From the NCBI GenBank assembly GCA_024694125.1, contig JAILKE010000018.1, positions 1 to 44,193 on the forward strand: a stretch of 44,193 nt of DNA. Reading direction: 5' to 3'. A program made the position numbers and the translations under genes. The stretch comes from Bacteroidales bacterium. Lineage in GTDB: Bacteria > Bacteroidota > Bacteroidia > Bacteroidales > UBA3663. Positions 1 to 8,544 of this stretch are shown piece by piece; position 1 is the stretch's first letter, and the number at the start of each line of letters is the position of its first letter. The notes below the pieces were generated by a model. The model did no database searches. It was not told the DNA's origin and worked only from the letters and a program-made list of their open reading frames with translations.

Positions 1-114
1 TCCTGGTCGAACCTCGGAAGCAATGCTTTGGCCGTAATTTCCGCGGTCAGCATCAATGGCGAATTGTCCAATTGGATATACAAGAGAGACATTCCTTTCA
101 GGATGGCTGCTTAA
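1..114 (+). CDS. C-terminal fragment of an unidentified protein
   Basis: An open frame runs from the first base of the window to a TAA at 112-114 and would give the last 37 residues of a protein cut by the window edge. The tail is mixed hydrophobic and basic and ends in FRMAA. I do not recognise the family; a transposase-like C-terminus crossed my mind but nothing diagnostic is visible. The frame is short enough to be open by chance, although the converging terminator at 199-232 is where a gene end would be expected. Confidence 0.35.
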   Translation, partial: SWSNLGSNALAVISAVSINGELSNWIYKRDIPFRMAA

Positions 115-198
115 GTTGTAATTTCAACCGGACAGTACGGATTTTTTTCTTGTTATAGGTGATTGTAGCTCCTTTCGCAAAATCGGAAAGTTGCAAAC

Positions 199-232
199 AA
201 AAAGGGTGTGCCTTGATTGGCGCACCCTTTGT
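199..232 (-). terminator. Terminator of the licC-like gene, possibly bidirectional
   Basis: AAAGGGTGTGCC (201-212) pairs with GGCGCACCCTTT (219-230) across a 6-nt loop with one wobble. On the minus strand the stem is followed by a T-rich run, so it suits the minus-strand gene ending at 259. It could also stop transcription from the partial plus-strand gene. Confidence 0.8.
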
Positions 233-258
233 TGATTATAGTAGGCTTGTTGAATCGC

Positions 259-990
259 TTATAATAGGTTCAATGAATCTTTTTTCGCCTTTTCGAAGTC
301 CTCGACCGTGTCCAGTTCGCAGGAGAACAGGTCCGAGACATCCAGAACGGAGAATGTGTGGCCCTGGGGAATGAGCCGTTCGAAGGCCCGTTCGTAGAAG
401 ATGTTCTGCAGTCCCTCGGTGGTCATCATCGGTTCCAGTTCGCGGTACAGGGCGCGGGTGTAGGCGGGCGACATCCGCTCTATGCCCAGGCTCTCGCCGA
501 TGGCTGCTGAGGGTTGACACGTCTTGCTTATCTCCGTGATGCGTCCCTGTGCATCCACCACCACCTTCATCTCCTCTTCGCCGAGTGGGTGACGAATCAA
601 CGTGAGCACATCAGCCTCGGGTGAGGCGAGTACGCGTGTGACGATGGCTGGGTCGTAGAGCAGGTCGCTGTCCAGCAGCAGCACCTCCTTGCCTTCGACT
701 GCAGGACGTGCCAGCCAGAGGGAGTAGATGTTGTTGGTCGAGTCGTACACGTCATTGTTGATGAACGTAGTGCGGATGCTGTCGCCGTAGTGTCGGGCCA
801 CAAAGTCCTCAATCTGTTCGTGCAGATAACCCGTGACAAAGACAAACTCGTCTATGCCATTGGCTATGAGCGCATCCATCGAGCGCTGCAACAGTGAGCG
901 TCCGCCTATCTCGAGCAGGCACTTCGGCGTATGTGATGTCAGCGGACGGAGACGTGAGGCCATACCGGCCGCAAGGATAAGTGAGAGCAT
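259..990 (-). CDS. LicC-like sugar-phosphate / phosphocholine nucleotidyltransferase
   Basis: This 243-residue protein has the N-terminal nucleotidyltransferase signature LILAAGMASRLRPLT (4-18) followed by TPK (21-23), which binds the NTP phosphates. LLLDSDLL at about 104-111 supplies acidic metal-binding residues. The VTGYLHEQ stretch (52-59) resembles LicC-type CTP:phosphocholine cytidylyltransferases more than sugar nucleotide enzymes. Family knowledge makes it a cytoplasmic enzyme that activates a phospho-alcohol or sugar phosphate with CTP or another NTP; the substrate is inferred. It lies 271 bp downstream of the aminotransferase gene on the same strand, with inverted repeats between, and ends at the terminator at 199-232. 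A LicD-like transferase at 5482 could use its product. No choline kinase (LicA) or transporter (LicB) is visible. Confidence 0.85.
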   Translation of the reverse strand: MLSLILAAGMASRLRPLTSHTPKCLLEIGGRSLLQRSMDALIANGIDEFVFVTGYLHEQIEDFVARHYGDSIRTTFINNDVYDSTNNIYSLWLARPAVEGKEVLLLDSDLLYDPAIVTRVLASPEADVLTLIRHPLGEEEMKVVVDAQGRITEISKTCQPSAAIGESLGIERMSPAYTRALYRELEPMMTTEGLQNIFYERAFERLIPQGHTFSVLDVSDLFSCELDTVEDFEKAKKDSLNLL

Positions 991-1006
991 AGGAAAAAGA
1001 ATTATA

Positions 1007-1251
1007 AAAGGGGAGTAAAAAGGGAGTAAAAAGGGAGAGAAAAGGGAGTGAAAGGGACGATACCAAAGTCTAAATCTAAAGATAATCTATAGAAACGATA
1101 AATAAATAGATGCTATGGACGCTGCGGAATGTCATACCGTACAGATAGTATTGGGGTGAGGAGATATTAGGCCCGATTGCAAGATAGCCGATTGTATCGT
1201 CCCTTTTACTCCCCTTTTACTCCCCTTTTACTACCTGTTCACTACCCTTAA
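1007..1251. repeat. Inverted pair of GGGAGTAAAA / TTTTACTCCC simple repeats
   Basis: Between the two minus-strand genes, 1007-1063 is a run of GGGAGTAAAA-type units ending in GGGACGATAC (1054-1063). At 1194-1251 the same sequence appears inverted, starting GTATCGTCCC (1194-1203) and continuing with TTTTACTCCCC units. The two arms flank about 130 bp with nothing else recognisable. The same repeat family recurs at 7150-7251, 8580-8611, 12687-12770 and 22484-22574. Its function is unknown. Confidence 0.8.
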
Positions 1252-1261
1252 AATCTCTTTT

Positions 1262-2305
1262 TTATTTTTCTTCTTTATATACCTCCTTGATCGTATCCAC
1301 TACTACCTGAATCTGTTCAGGACGGCCCAGGGTGATGCGGAGCGTGTCCTCCAGACCTGGATCACCCATGAACTTGATCTTGTAGCCCTGGTCGGCGAGA
1401 GCCTTCTGCAGGGCAGCCTTGATGGCGGTAGGGTACTTGATGAGGATGAAGTTGGCGACCGACTTATAGACCTTGAAACCAGGCAGGGAACCCAGTTCGC
1501 GCTTGAAGAGCTGACGGTCCCACTCCATCTGGTCAGCTACGTGGCGGTAGTGCTCGTCGCTGTCCAGTGCAGCCAGGGCGACAGCCTCGCTGAAGCGGTT
1601 GTAGCCCAGGTACTTGTTGGCGAACTTGAGGAATGCCTCCTGACCCTCGCCGATGAAGCCGAAGCCCACACGCAGACCGGGCAGACCGTAGAACTTGCTC
1701 AGGGTGCGGGAGATGATCAGGTTGTGGTACTTGTTGACCAATGGGGCGATGTAGTCGATGTCGTTCGATATGAACGAAGCGTAGGCCTCGTCGATCAGTA
1801 CCATCGTGTCCGATGGAATATTCTCCATGATCTGGCCAACCTCAGCAGGAGAGAGGCTGTTGCCCGTCGGGTTGTTGGGGGATGCCAGCAGGAGCATGCG
1901 TGGGTGGATGCGGTTGGTATATTCGATCACCTCATCGACGTGGTAGCTGAAGGTCTCCTCCTCCTCGTACAGAGGGTACATCTCGGTCAGACCCTCCACC
2001 TCGCTGGCCACACGGTTGTAGTACCACCATGAGAACTGGGGGATGAGGATGGTCCTGTTGTCACCCTTGGTGAGGTAGTAATGTATGGCCGACTTGAGGA
2101 TCTCCTCACCGCCATAGGCCATCAATACACGGTCCTCGGGTACGTTGTACATCTCGGAGAGACGCACGGTCACGATGCTCTTTTTGCCCTCATCGTAGAT
2201 GCGGGTATAGAAACACAGTGTAGCGGGGTCGAAGTTGCGGACGGCTTCGATCACTTTCTGCGATGGCTCGAAATTAAACTCATTACGATCCAGAAAATTC
2301 ATCAT
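1262..2305 (-). CDS. HisC-like PLP-dependent aminotransferase (class I/II fold)
   Basis: This 347-residue aminotransferase resembles histidinol-phosphate aminotransferases. Visible features are ASPNNPTG (141-148), IDEAY (171-175) contributing the PLP-ring aspartate, the SRTLSK motif with the PLP lysine at about 204, and LRVGFG (211-216) supplying the arginine. The frame stays open upstream to 2392, but the promoter at 2373-2403 lies inside that extension, so I chose the ATG at 2305 (a second ATG follows directly). No other his genes are near, and the downstream neighbour is a LicC-like cytidylyltransferase, so a role in making an amino compound for surface decoration is possible. Ordinary histidine biosynthesis cannot be excluded. 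Confidence 0.85.
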   Translation of the reverse strand: MMNFLDRNEFNFEPSQKVIEAVRNFDPATLCFYTRIYDEGKKSIVTVRLSEMYNVPEDRVLMAYGGEEILKSAIHYYLTKGDNRTILIPQFSWWYYNRVASEVEGLTEMYPLYEEEETFSYHVDEVIEYTNRIHPRMLLLASPNNPTGNSLSPAEVGQIMENIPSDTMVLIDEAYASFISNDIDYIAPLVNKYHNLIISRTLSKFYGLPGLRVGFGFIGEGQEAFLKFANKYLGYNRFSEAVALAALDSDEHYRHVADQMEWDRQLFKRELGSLPGFKVYKSVANFILIKYPTAIKAALQKALADQGYKIKFMGDPGLEDTLRITLGRPEQIQVVVDTIKEVYKEEK

Positions 2306-2372
2306 TGTTGTGTTGTGTATGTTGGGATAACTAATATGCAAAATATTTAGTCGCTTGTTCGTAAAGCGGGTG

Positions 2373-2403
2373 CAAAGATACAAATTTTGCAATTATTAAC
2401 AAA
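2373..2403 (-). promoter_or_regulatory. Bacteroidetes-type promoter for the aminotransferase gene
   Basis: Read on the minus strand, a -7 box TATCTTTG (2380-2373) follows a -33 TTTG (2403-2400) after a 19-bp spacer. Its position argues against the long upstream start of the aminotransferase frame. Confidence 0.75.
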
Positions 2404-2461
2404 ACAAATTTTATGGATAATGTATATAAAGGGTAAAAATGATTAAAATTTATGCCCAATA

Positions 2462-2493
2462 TTTGCAAAAACCGAATAAAATATCTAACTTTG
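2462..2493 (+). promoter_or_regulatory. Promoter of the surface-glycan operon
   Basis: -33 TTTG (2462-2465), a 20-bp spacer and -7 TAACTTTG (2486-2493). It starts the DUF4254-to-kinase operon, and its transcript would carry the inverted repeat at 2507-2595 in its leader. Confidence 0.8.
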
Positions 2494-2506
2494 CGCCATA
2501 ATTTTC

Positions 2507-2595
2507 AAGGGGACTTCTATAAATTTCCAGAAGAGTTTCAATAGATTGTCTCCAAAAGTAAAACCAATAAACGGGGAATCTATAGAAGTCCCCTT
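2507..2595. repeat. 15-bp perfect inverted repeat in the operon leader
   Basis: AAGGGGACTTCTATA (2507-2521) is exactly the reverse complement of TATAGAAGTCCCCTT (2581-2595), with 59 bp between. It sits after the promoter and 13 bp before the chosen start codon at 2609. It could form a long RNA stem controlling translation, or mark a small invertible DNA segment: the inner part contains TACTTTTG on the minus strand (2560-2553), which matches the -7 consensus. Neither reading is proven. Confidence 0.85.
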
Positions 2596-2608
2596 AAAAC
2601 TATTGTAT

Positions 2609-3211
2609 ATGTCATTTACTTCGTCGGCAAATACTGTTTTCAACAAAGCCATCAACGATTATCATGTGTACGACAACGTCGATACACCTCTCAACAACCC
2701 GTTCGAGGCAGGTACCATCGAGCATACTCTCTATCACAAGTGCTGGATAGATACCGTACAGTGGCACTTTGAGGATATCATCCGTGACCCAGACATCGAT
2801 CCCGCTGCAGCATTGGTGCTGAAGCGCCGCATCGACAAGTCTAATCAGGACCGTACCGATATGGTGGAGGACATTGATACTTACTTCCGCGAGACATACA
2901 AGGAGGTCAAGGTCCTGCCCGACGCACAGATCAATACCGAGTCACCAGCTTGGGCTGTCGATCGCCTCTCCATCCTGGCGCTGAAGATCTACCACATGCG
3001 TGAGCAGGTAGAGCGTGCCGACGCCACTCCCCAGCATCGCGCCAAGTGTCAGGCCAAGCTGGACGTGCTGCTCGAACAGCAGGTGGACCTCTCGACCGCC
3101 ATTGACCAGTTGTTGGCCGATATCGCTGCCGGTCGTAAGTACATGAAGGTCTATCGTCAGATGAAGATGTACAACGACGCCGATACCAACCCTGTATTGT
3201 ACAAGAAATAA
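2609..3211 (+). CDS. DUF4254 domain protein
   Basis: A 200-residue, mostly helical, soluble protein of the DUF4254 family, common in Bacteroidetes next to lipopolysaccharide-type glycosyltransferases; its biochemical role is not established. I chose the ATG at 2609 (MSFTSSANTVFNKAI) because the longer frame starts with TTG at 2546 inside the inverted-repeat leader. It has no signal peptide or membrane segment. It is the first gene of the operon: its TAA is followed directly by the ATG of the GT9 gene, which suggests tight co-expression. Confidence 0.8.
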   Translation: MSFTSSANTVFNKAINDYHVYDNVDTPLNNPFEAGTIEHTLYHKCWIDTVQWHFEDIIRDPDIDPAAALVLKRRIDKSNQDRTDMVEDIDTYFRETYKEVKVLPDAQINTESPAWAVDRLSILALKIYHMREQVERADATPQHRAKCQAKLDVLLEQQVDLSTAIDQLLADIAAGRKYMKVYRQMKMYNDADTNPVLYKK

Positions 3212-4258
3212 ATGGTCCGAATCCTGGTAATAAGACTCAGACAGATGGGCGATGCCATATTGGCCACCTCTCTGCTCAATACCCTACGCCGCAGTCTGCC
3301 CGATGCACAGATAGACTTTGTGCTCAACGAGCGGATTGCGCCGCTTTTTGTGGGCCATCCAGCCATATCGAACATCATCACCATGAGCCCCGACGAACTG
3401 CACTCCATGCGCAGGTACGTGGCTCGGGTGTGGCGTATAGTGCACCAGGAGCGCTACGACGCCATCATCGACCTGCGCAGCACGGTCAATACGCAACTCT
3501 TCGCGCTGTTCTCACTGCGCACTCCAGTGCGTGTGGCACGCCGTAAGTGGTACACCCGGCTGGCGAGCAACCATACGGTGCGCCGCCTGCCGTCGGACGC
3601 TATGATAGACCACGACCTGGCGTTCGCCGCTCCATTGGAGCGCTTTGCCCCGATTCAGTACGACAGGCAGTTCACCCTGCACATCACCGACCAGGAGATG
3701 CAGCAGTATGGAGACTATCTGCGCGCACAGGGCGTCGATGTGCAGCGCCCTGTCCTGTTGGCCAATGTCACTGCCAAGCTGGCCAACAAGGTGTGGGCGG
3801 AGGACAAGATGGTGCAGGTGCTGGCCGACTTCATGACCCGGCACCCCAACTGGCAGATACTCTTCAACTATGCGCCGGGCGCCGAGGAACAGAACGCCCG
3901 CCATATCTACTCTCGCCTGGGCAACCCCAGCCAGGTTCTGATCGACGTGCAGGCTCACTCGTCGCGCGAACTGGCAGCCCTGGGCCGCTATGTGACCTGT
4001 TTCTTCGGCAACGAGGGCGGCGCCCGTCATGTGGTGCACGCCATGGGTTGCCCCTCGCTGGTGATATGCGCCCCGGGCAACAAGAAACATGTATGGATTC
4101 CCCAGAATGACGTGCCTGCCCAGGGCATAGCTCCGTCGGACTTTGCCGACGAACAGTCATTGAGCCAAATGTCACGCCAACAGCAATATGACCTTATCGA
4201 TCCCCAATTTGTATCCGAGAGGTTAAATGGATTTATTCAAGAAATAGGAGTGGAGTGA
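3212..4258 (+). CDS. Glycosyltransferase family 9 (heptosyltransferase-like)
   Basis: A 348-residue GT9 protein. The N-terminus MVRILVIRLRQMGDAILATSL is the acceptor-side Rossmann start typical of ADP-heptose:LPS heptosyltransferases (RxxxMGD). Near 266-290 the C-terminal domain has GNEGGARHVVHAMGCPSL, which corresponds to the donor-binding region. Such enzymes act at the cytoplasmic face of the inner membrane on the lipooligosaccharide core; the actual donor sugar is not known. It begins immediately after the DUF4254 stop codon and is followed by a 96-bp gap and the GT4 gene. Confidence 0.9.
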   Translation: MVRILVIRLRQMGDAILATSLLNTLRRSLPDAQIDFVLNERIAPLFVGHPAISNIITMSPDELHSMRRYVARVWRIVHQERYDAIIDLRSTVNTQLFALFSLRTPVRVARRKWYTRLASNHTVRRLPSDAMIDHDLAFAAPLERFAPIQYDRQFTLHITDQEMQQYGDYLRAQGVDVQRPVLLANVTAKLANKVWAEDKMVQVLADFMTRHPNWQILFNYAPGAEEQNARHIYSRLGNPSQVLIDVQAHSSRELAALGRYVTCFFGNEGGARHVVHAMGCPSLVICAPGNKKHVWIPQNDVPAQGIAPSDFADEQSLSQMSRQQQYDLIDPQFVSERLNGFIQEIGVE

Positions 4259-4354
4259 GCTCAATGCAATAGGTGGACCTGGAAGTTCGGAATGTCCTGG
4301 AGGTCCTATATCCCTCTCTCCCTTATTTTAATTAACTACACATTTATTACTTTC

Positions 4355-5404
4355 ATGGAAAAGAAAACAGTTTTGCTCGATCTTGCCGAGCTGCGTAACC
4401 CTACTTGTGGCTTCGGACAGATAGTTACCAACTATGCCAAGATTTATAGTGAGATGCAAGACCCTGACATACAGTTTCACTTCTTGCTGCCACGTGGTTT
4501 CGTGCGTGACTTCGGACCCAATGTGCAGGTGACCAACCGGCTGGGAGACAAGGCTCATTTGGGTCTGCCCGACGCCTTCCTGTGGCATACTACCAATCAG
4601 CACCAGCTGCGCATGCCACGCGGCAAGAGCGAGAAGTTCGTCCTGACCATTCACGACCTGAACTATAATAGCGAGAAGGGATGGCTCAGCCGCATGAAGC
4701 ACCACTACCGCATTCAGAAGGCCATCAAACGTGCCGATGCCGTGACCTGCATTTCAGGCTTCGTCGCCAAGCAGATCGAGGAGGAGTTCGACATGCACGG
4801 CAAGCATGTGCAGGTCATCTACAATGGCGTGGAGGACATCTCCGGTCAGCAGGAGGCTAAGCCGGACTTCGCTACGGGCCGCCCGTTCTTCTTCACCATC
4901 GGTCAGATTCGCAAGAAGAAGAACTTCCACCTGCTGGTCGATATGATGCGCCACTTCCCCGACTATGACCTGTACGTCTGCGGTGACGACCATTTCGACT
5001 ATGCCCGCGAGATGAAGAAACATATCGCCAAACTCCCTGCTCACAATGCCTACCTGTGTGGCAAGGTGTCGCAGGCTGAGAAGGTGTGGCTCTACAGCCA
5101 CTGCGAGGCATTTGTCTTTGCCAGCCAGGGCGAGGGCTTCGGCCTGCCGGTCATCGAGGCCATGCAGTTCGGCAAACCGGTCTTCTCTTCCAACTGCACC
5201 TGCCTGCCCGAGATATGCGGCGACGCAGCCTACGTATGGTCAGACTTGGACCCTGACCACATGGCACAGCAGTTGCAGGAACAGCTCCCCCGCATGCAGC
5301 AGGACCCAACCTATGCCGATCGTGTCCGTGCCCATGCAGCTCAGTTTACTTACGACAAGCATATAGCTCAATATATGGAGTTGTATCGCCGGTTGGTAAA
5401 ATAA
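4355..5404 (+). CDS. Glycosyltransferase family 4 (GT-B fold)
   Basis: A 349-residue GT4 enzyme. It shows an N-terminal acceptor domain with TIHDLNY, the donor-domain start GQIRKKKNFHLL, and the EGFGLPVIEA stretch (about 259-268), the E-x7-E motif that binds the nucleotide sugar. The upstream frame extends to 4292, but MEKKTVLLDLAEL at 4355 is the natural start, since the extra residues are hydrophobic and uncharacteristic. It is the third gene of the glycan operon. Donor and acceptor are not predictable. Confidence 0.9.
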   Translation: MEKKTVLLDLAELRNPTCGFGQIVTNYAKIYSEMQDPDIQFHFLLPRGFVRDFGPNVQVTNRLGDKAHLGLPDAFLWHTTNQHQLRMPRGKSEKFVLTIHDLNYNSEKGWLSRMKHHYRIQKAIKRADAVTCISGFVAKQIEEEFDMHGKHVQVIYNGVEDISGQQEAKPDFATGRPFFFTIGQIRKKKNFHLLVDMMRHFPDYDLYVCGDDHFDYAREMKKHIAKLPAHNAYLCGKVSQAEKVWLYSHCEAFVFASQGEGFGLPVIEAMQFGKPVFSSNCTCLPEICGDAAYVWSDLDPDHMAQQLQEQLPRMQQDPTYADRVRAHAAQFTYDKHIAQYMELYRRLVK

Positions 5405-5456
5405 CAGGGAAGTGACAAGGAAGTGACAGGGAAGTGACAAGGAAGTGACAGAGAAT
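5405..5456 (+). repeat. GAAGTGACA(A/G)G short tandem repeat
   Basis: Five near-identical units of about 10-11 bp (GGGAAGTGACA, AGGAAGTGACA and variants) fill the 77-bp gap between the GT4 stop codon and the licD-like start. No promoter is seen. It is one of several simple repeats placed between co-directional genes in this window. Confidence 0.85.
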
Positions 5457-5481
5457 TGACTTTTTAAGACATTATATAATT

Positions 5482-6342
5482 ATGCGTCTATCTTATCAGA
5501 CCGATTATGCCTTGCGCGACTTGCAGTTGCGCCTTGTGCCGCTCATCAAGTGCATCGACCAGGTGTGCCGGGAGCATGGTTTGCGCTATTATCTGTGGGC
5601 AGGTACCATGCTCGGTGCCGTGCGCCACAAGGGTTTCATCCCCTGGGACGATGATGCTGACCTGGCTATGCCACGGCCGGACTACGACATCCTGATGGCG
5701 CATGCACACGAGTGGTTGCCCCAACCCTACGAGATAGTAGGCCCGCACCAGTCTCTGCATTGTCCCCACCGTTTCGCCAAGATCATTGATGCCAGCACAA
5801 CGCTGTTGGAACGCCCAGATTTCCTCTTCCCCGAGGGCATCTATGTCGATATCTTCCCCATCGACGGATTTACCGACGACGAGGCTGAGCGCCGCCGCAT
5901 ATTGAGCCGGTACAAGAAACTCAAGAAACGCCATTTCTTCTGTTTCCGCGACCCATACAAGCATGGCGGAGGTCCTCGCGCATGGTTCGGACTGCTGTTC
6001 CAGAAGATATTCAAGGCGGACCAGGTGCAGGGCCAGATTCAGGACCTGATGCGCACCTACGACTACGATAAGTGCCACACGGCCATCGAATATGATTTCG
6101 GCACTCGGGCCATACTGCCCAAGCAGCTGCTGGGCGAACCGAAGTTGTACGAGTTCGAGGGCGAACAGTTCTATGGCGTGGCGGATGCCGATGCTGTGCT
6201 CACGGCCATCTATGGCGACTACATGACTCTGCCGCCAGTCGAGCAGCGTGCACAGCACAAGTTCTACTATCTGGACTTCAACATGCCGTACAGGGACTTT
6301 GTCCGCAACGGCGGATTGGACAAATATTCTCTAAAACACTGA
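5482..6342 (+). CDS. LicD family phosphotransferase
   Basis: A 286-residue LicD-family protein. The diagnostic block lies at about residues 35-70: LRYYLWAGTMLGAVRHKG followed by FIPWDDDADLAMPR, in which the acidic DDD residues coordinate metal for transfer of a phospho-alcohol. LicD proteins transfer phosphocholine or related groups from a CDP-alcohol to a surface glycan. It lies in the glycan operon 77 bp after the GT4 gene and 7 bp before the kinase-like gene. A LicC-like activating enzyme at 259-990 is a plausible partner, but choline specificity is not shown. Confidence 0.9.
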   Translation: MRLSYQTDYALRDLQLRLVPLIKCIDQVCREHGLRYYLWAGTMLGAVRHKGFIPWDDDADLAMPRPDYDILMAHAHEWLPQPYEIVGPHQSLHCPHRFAKIIDASTTLLERPDFLFPEGIYVDIFPIDGFTDDEAERRRILSRYKKLKKRHFFCFRDPYKHGGGPRAWFGLLFQKIFKADQVQGQIQDLMRTYDYDKCHTAIEYDFGTRAILPKQLLGEPKLYEFEGEQFYGVADADAVLTAIYGDYMTLPPVEQRAQHKFYYLDFNMPYRDFVRNGGLDKYSLKH

Positions 6343-6349
6343 TTGGACT

Positions 6350-7090
6350 ATGGGTCGATGCAAGGTGCTGATCAATCCGCGCCATGAGGCGCTCAGGCGG
6401 TTCGTCGAGCAGTTGCCCGATACGTTCGATGTGAGCGGACGGCTGCTGCACGACGGACGCAACCAGGTGCGTCTCATCGAGGCCGAAGGACAGTCGTGGG
6501 TGGTGAAGCGCTACAAGGTGCCCATGTGGCACCAGCGGTTGGACTACACCTTCTTCCGTCCCAGCAAGGCGCGTCGTGCCTATCTGTTCGGTCTGCGCCT
6601 GACGGAGCTGCACATCGACACGCCCGAACCGGTAGCGTGTCTGGAGCAGTACAGTGCCGGCTTGTTCCGGGTGGGTTACTTCGTCTCGGCCTACTGTCCG
6701 GACGCCAGCGCCAGTGTGCTGCGTGACCAGGAGCACCCCGATGTACAGTTGACCCTGGCCATCGCCCATGCGTTGGCGGACATGCACCAGAAGGGGGTCC
6801 TGCATGGCGATACCAACCTCTCGAACTTCCTGTATCGTGCCGATGATTCGCAGTGGGGCTATCATATCACCACCATCGATGTGAACCGTTCCAAGTTCGG
6901 CGAGAACCTCTCCTTCGACCAGTGCACCAAGAACCTCTGCCGCGTGACCCATGTGCGTCCCCTGCTGCAGCAGATTGTCGAGCAGTATGCCCAACTGCGA
7001 GGATGGGACCCGCAGCGTACGTTGCAGTCGGTCATCGGCTATCTGGATGCCTTCGAGCGCAAGCGCGCCCTGCGCAAGAAGTTCAAGTGA
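6350..7090 (+). CDS. WaaP/Kdo-kinase-like lipopolysaccharide core kinase
   Basis: A 246-residue protein kinase-like enzyme of the WaaP/KdkA/RIO type. VVKRYK near residue 50 supplies the ATP-binding lysine, HGDTNLSNF (about 152-160) is the catalytic loop with Asp and Asn, and IDVNRSKF (about 176-183) replaces the DFG metal-binding motif. Such kinases phosphorylate core heptose or Kdo at the inner membrane. It is the last gene of the operon. Downstream come a hairpin, an inverted simple repeat, and a strong terminator at 7308-7350. Confidence 0.8.
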   Translation: MGRCKVLINPRHEALRRFVEQLPDTFDVSGRLLHDGRNQVRLIEAEGQSWVVKRYKVPMWHQRLDYTFFRPSKARRAYLFGLRLTELHIDTPEPVACLEQYSAGLFRVGYFVSAYCPDASASVLRDQEHPDVQLTLAIAHALADMHQKGVLHGDTNLSNFLYRADDSQWGYHITTIDVNRSKFGENLSFDQCTKNLCRVTHVRPLLQQIVEQYAQLRGWDPQRTLQSVIGYLDAFERKRALRKKFK

Positions 7091-7102
7091 TCTTATAGAT
7101 TA

Positions 7103-7251
7103 CTCAACTTTCGCAAGCTCCAGTTGAGCGTAGAGAAAGGCTAAAAAAAGTAGTAAAAGGGGAGTAAAAGGGACGATACAAACGCCCCATGAAAACTCCT
7201 GACAGTAGCAACAAACGTCCCTTTTACTACCTTTTTACACCCCTTTTACTC
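7103..7251. repeat. Hairpin followed by inverted GTAGTAAAAGGGG repeat
   Basis: The 550-bp gap between the kinase and the SGNH hydrolase begins with hairpin CTCAACT/AGTTGAG (7103-7128). Next come GTAGTAAAAGGGGAGTAAAA... (7150-7175, ending GGGACG) and its inverted partner starting CGTCCCTTTTACTACC (7216-7251), about 40 bp apart. Both elements have relatives at 8545-8611. The rest of the gap holds the terminator at 7308-7350 and the promoter at 7502-7533. Confidence 0.75.
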
Positions 7252-7307
7252 CCTTTTTTTTACAGAAAGTGAGCAAGGCGAAGACTTGCGAAACTTGAAT
7301 AGATTAT

Positions 7308-7350
7308 TGCCCCTACCTTGCTCTTGTGGCAGGGTAGGGGTTATTGTTAC
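7308..7350 (+). terminator. Terminator of the glycan operon
   Basis: CCCCTACC (7310-7317) pairs with GGTAGGGG (7333-7340), extended inside by TGC/GCA, and a T-rich tract follows. It is a strong hairpin about 220 bp after the last gene. Confidence 0.8.
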
Positions 7351-7501
7351 TTTTTGTGCAAGCGGATTGAATATTGGACAACAATTTCAATATAAGTTGC
7401 GCAAATCGTTCGTGAAAGACTGAGAGAGGAGTGGTGTTACACTCGCCGTAACTGCCTATTTTGTATTGTAAAACACAAAATAATCATTTTTTTGACAATT
7501 A

Positions 7502-7533
7502 TTTGGATTTTGTGCAAAAACTTCTTATCTTTG
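7502..7533 (+). promoter_or_regulatory. Promoter of the SGNH hydrolase gene
   Basis: -33 TTTG (7502-7505), 20 bp, -7 TATCTTTG (7526-7533), with a leader of roughly 100 nt before the ATG at 7641. Confidence 0.8.
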
Positions 7534-7640
7534 CACCGGACCCATTGCATGAATCTATTCGCGCAAGTCTGTGCTTGGCAGATGGACATTGGACCATTGG
7601 CCAAGAGCTAAATATCATAATCACCTTAAATCCTTAGGCT

Positions 7641-8540
7641 ATGAGACGCTCGTTTTTATCCCTATTCCTTTTATGCTGGGGCGGCTTGATGCTGGCCCAG
7701 AACGCCAATGATAGTGTAATCAGTTCCGACAACTCTGTTCCGCAAGATTCCGTCGTGACGGAGGCTCCCGCAGCGCCTGTTGTCGAAACAGCTGAACCTG
7801 CACCAGCGGCTGAACCTGCACCGACAGAAGAATCTGCTCCTGAAGCCGCAGAGCAACCTGCACCAGAAGAGCAACCAGCCGAAGCCGAGCCGGAGGAGTC
7901 TCCGTATGATGGCGTACTCAATGTGATAGGTGATTCGTATGTGCGCAACCACAAGGCTCCTGTGGAGCAGACCTGGCACTGCAAAATGGCGGAACAACTC
8001 AATCTCGAATACAATAACTATGGCCGTAATGGCAGTTGCCTGGCATGGGACCGCACCCGTGATGGCAAACACAACTTCGGCCCGGCTGTCCATGTCCGTG
8101 TGTGGGATATGGAGCCCAATGCAGACTATGTATTGGTGATAGGCGGCCACAATGATGCCTACAAGATCAATGACAACAAGCACAAACTCGAGGATTTCCG
8201 TGATTCGCTCGAACTGCTCATCTCCAATATCCGTCAGCAGTGCCCCAAGGCGAAGATCGGTTTCGTCACTCCTTGGTACGTCAACCGCGTGGGCTTCGAG
8301 AAGACTTGCAAGGTCATCAAGCAGGTCTGTGACAAGCACTACATCCCCGTCCTGTGGAACCACTCCAAGAAATCCATCATCCAGGTCCGTGATCCCAATT
8401 TCCGTCGCGAGTATTTCCAGGCTCCCGACGACTATGCACACCTCAATGAGAAGGGTCATGAACTCTATCTCCCCTACGCCAAAGCCTGGTTCGAGCGCTA
8501 CATGATGGGCAGGAAACCCAACAAGAAGGATAAAAAGTGA
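7641..8540 (+). CDS. Secreted SGNH/GDSL hydrolase with a Pro/Ala/Glu-rich linker
   Basis: A 299-residue exported protein. It has a signal peptide (MRRSFLSLFLLCWGGLMLAQ, cleavage near residue 20), then a low-complexity linker rich in Pro, Ala and Glu (about 40-88), then an SGNH hydrolase domain. Block I is VIGDSY with the nucleophile Ser99, block III is GGHND (169-172) with the oxyanion Asn171, and block V is DYAH with Asp264 and His267. Such enzymes remove acyl groups from glycans or lipids in the periplasm or at the surface; the substrate is unknown. The linker suggests the domain is held away from an envelope anchor. It is transcribed alone from its own promoter. Confidence 0.85.
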   Translation: MRRSFLSLFLLCWGGLMLAQNANDSVISSDNSVPQDSVVTEAPAAPVVETAEPAPAAEPAPTEESAPEAAEQPAPEEQPAEAEPEESPYDGVLNVIGDSYVRNHKAPVEQTWHCKMAEQLNLEYNNYGRNGSCLAWDRTRDGKHNFGPAVHVRVWDMEPNADYVLVIGGHNDAYKINDNKHKLEDFRDSLELLISNIRQQCPKAKIGFVTPWYVNRVGFEKTCKVIKQVCDKHYIPVLWNHSKKSIIQVRDPNFRREYFQAPDDYAHLNEKGHELYLPYAKAWFERYMMGRKPNKKDKK

Positions 8541-8544
8541 AAAA

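Noticed and set aside
1-114. Transposase C-terminus
   Set aside because: Only 37 residues are visible and none form a motif specific to a transposase family.
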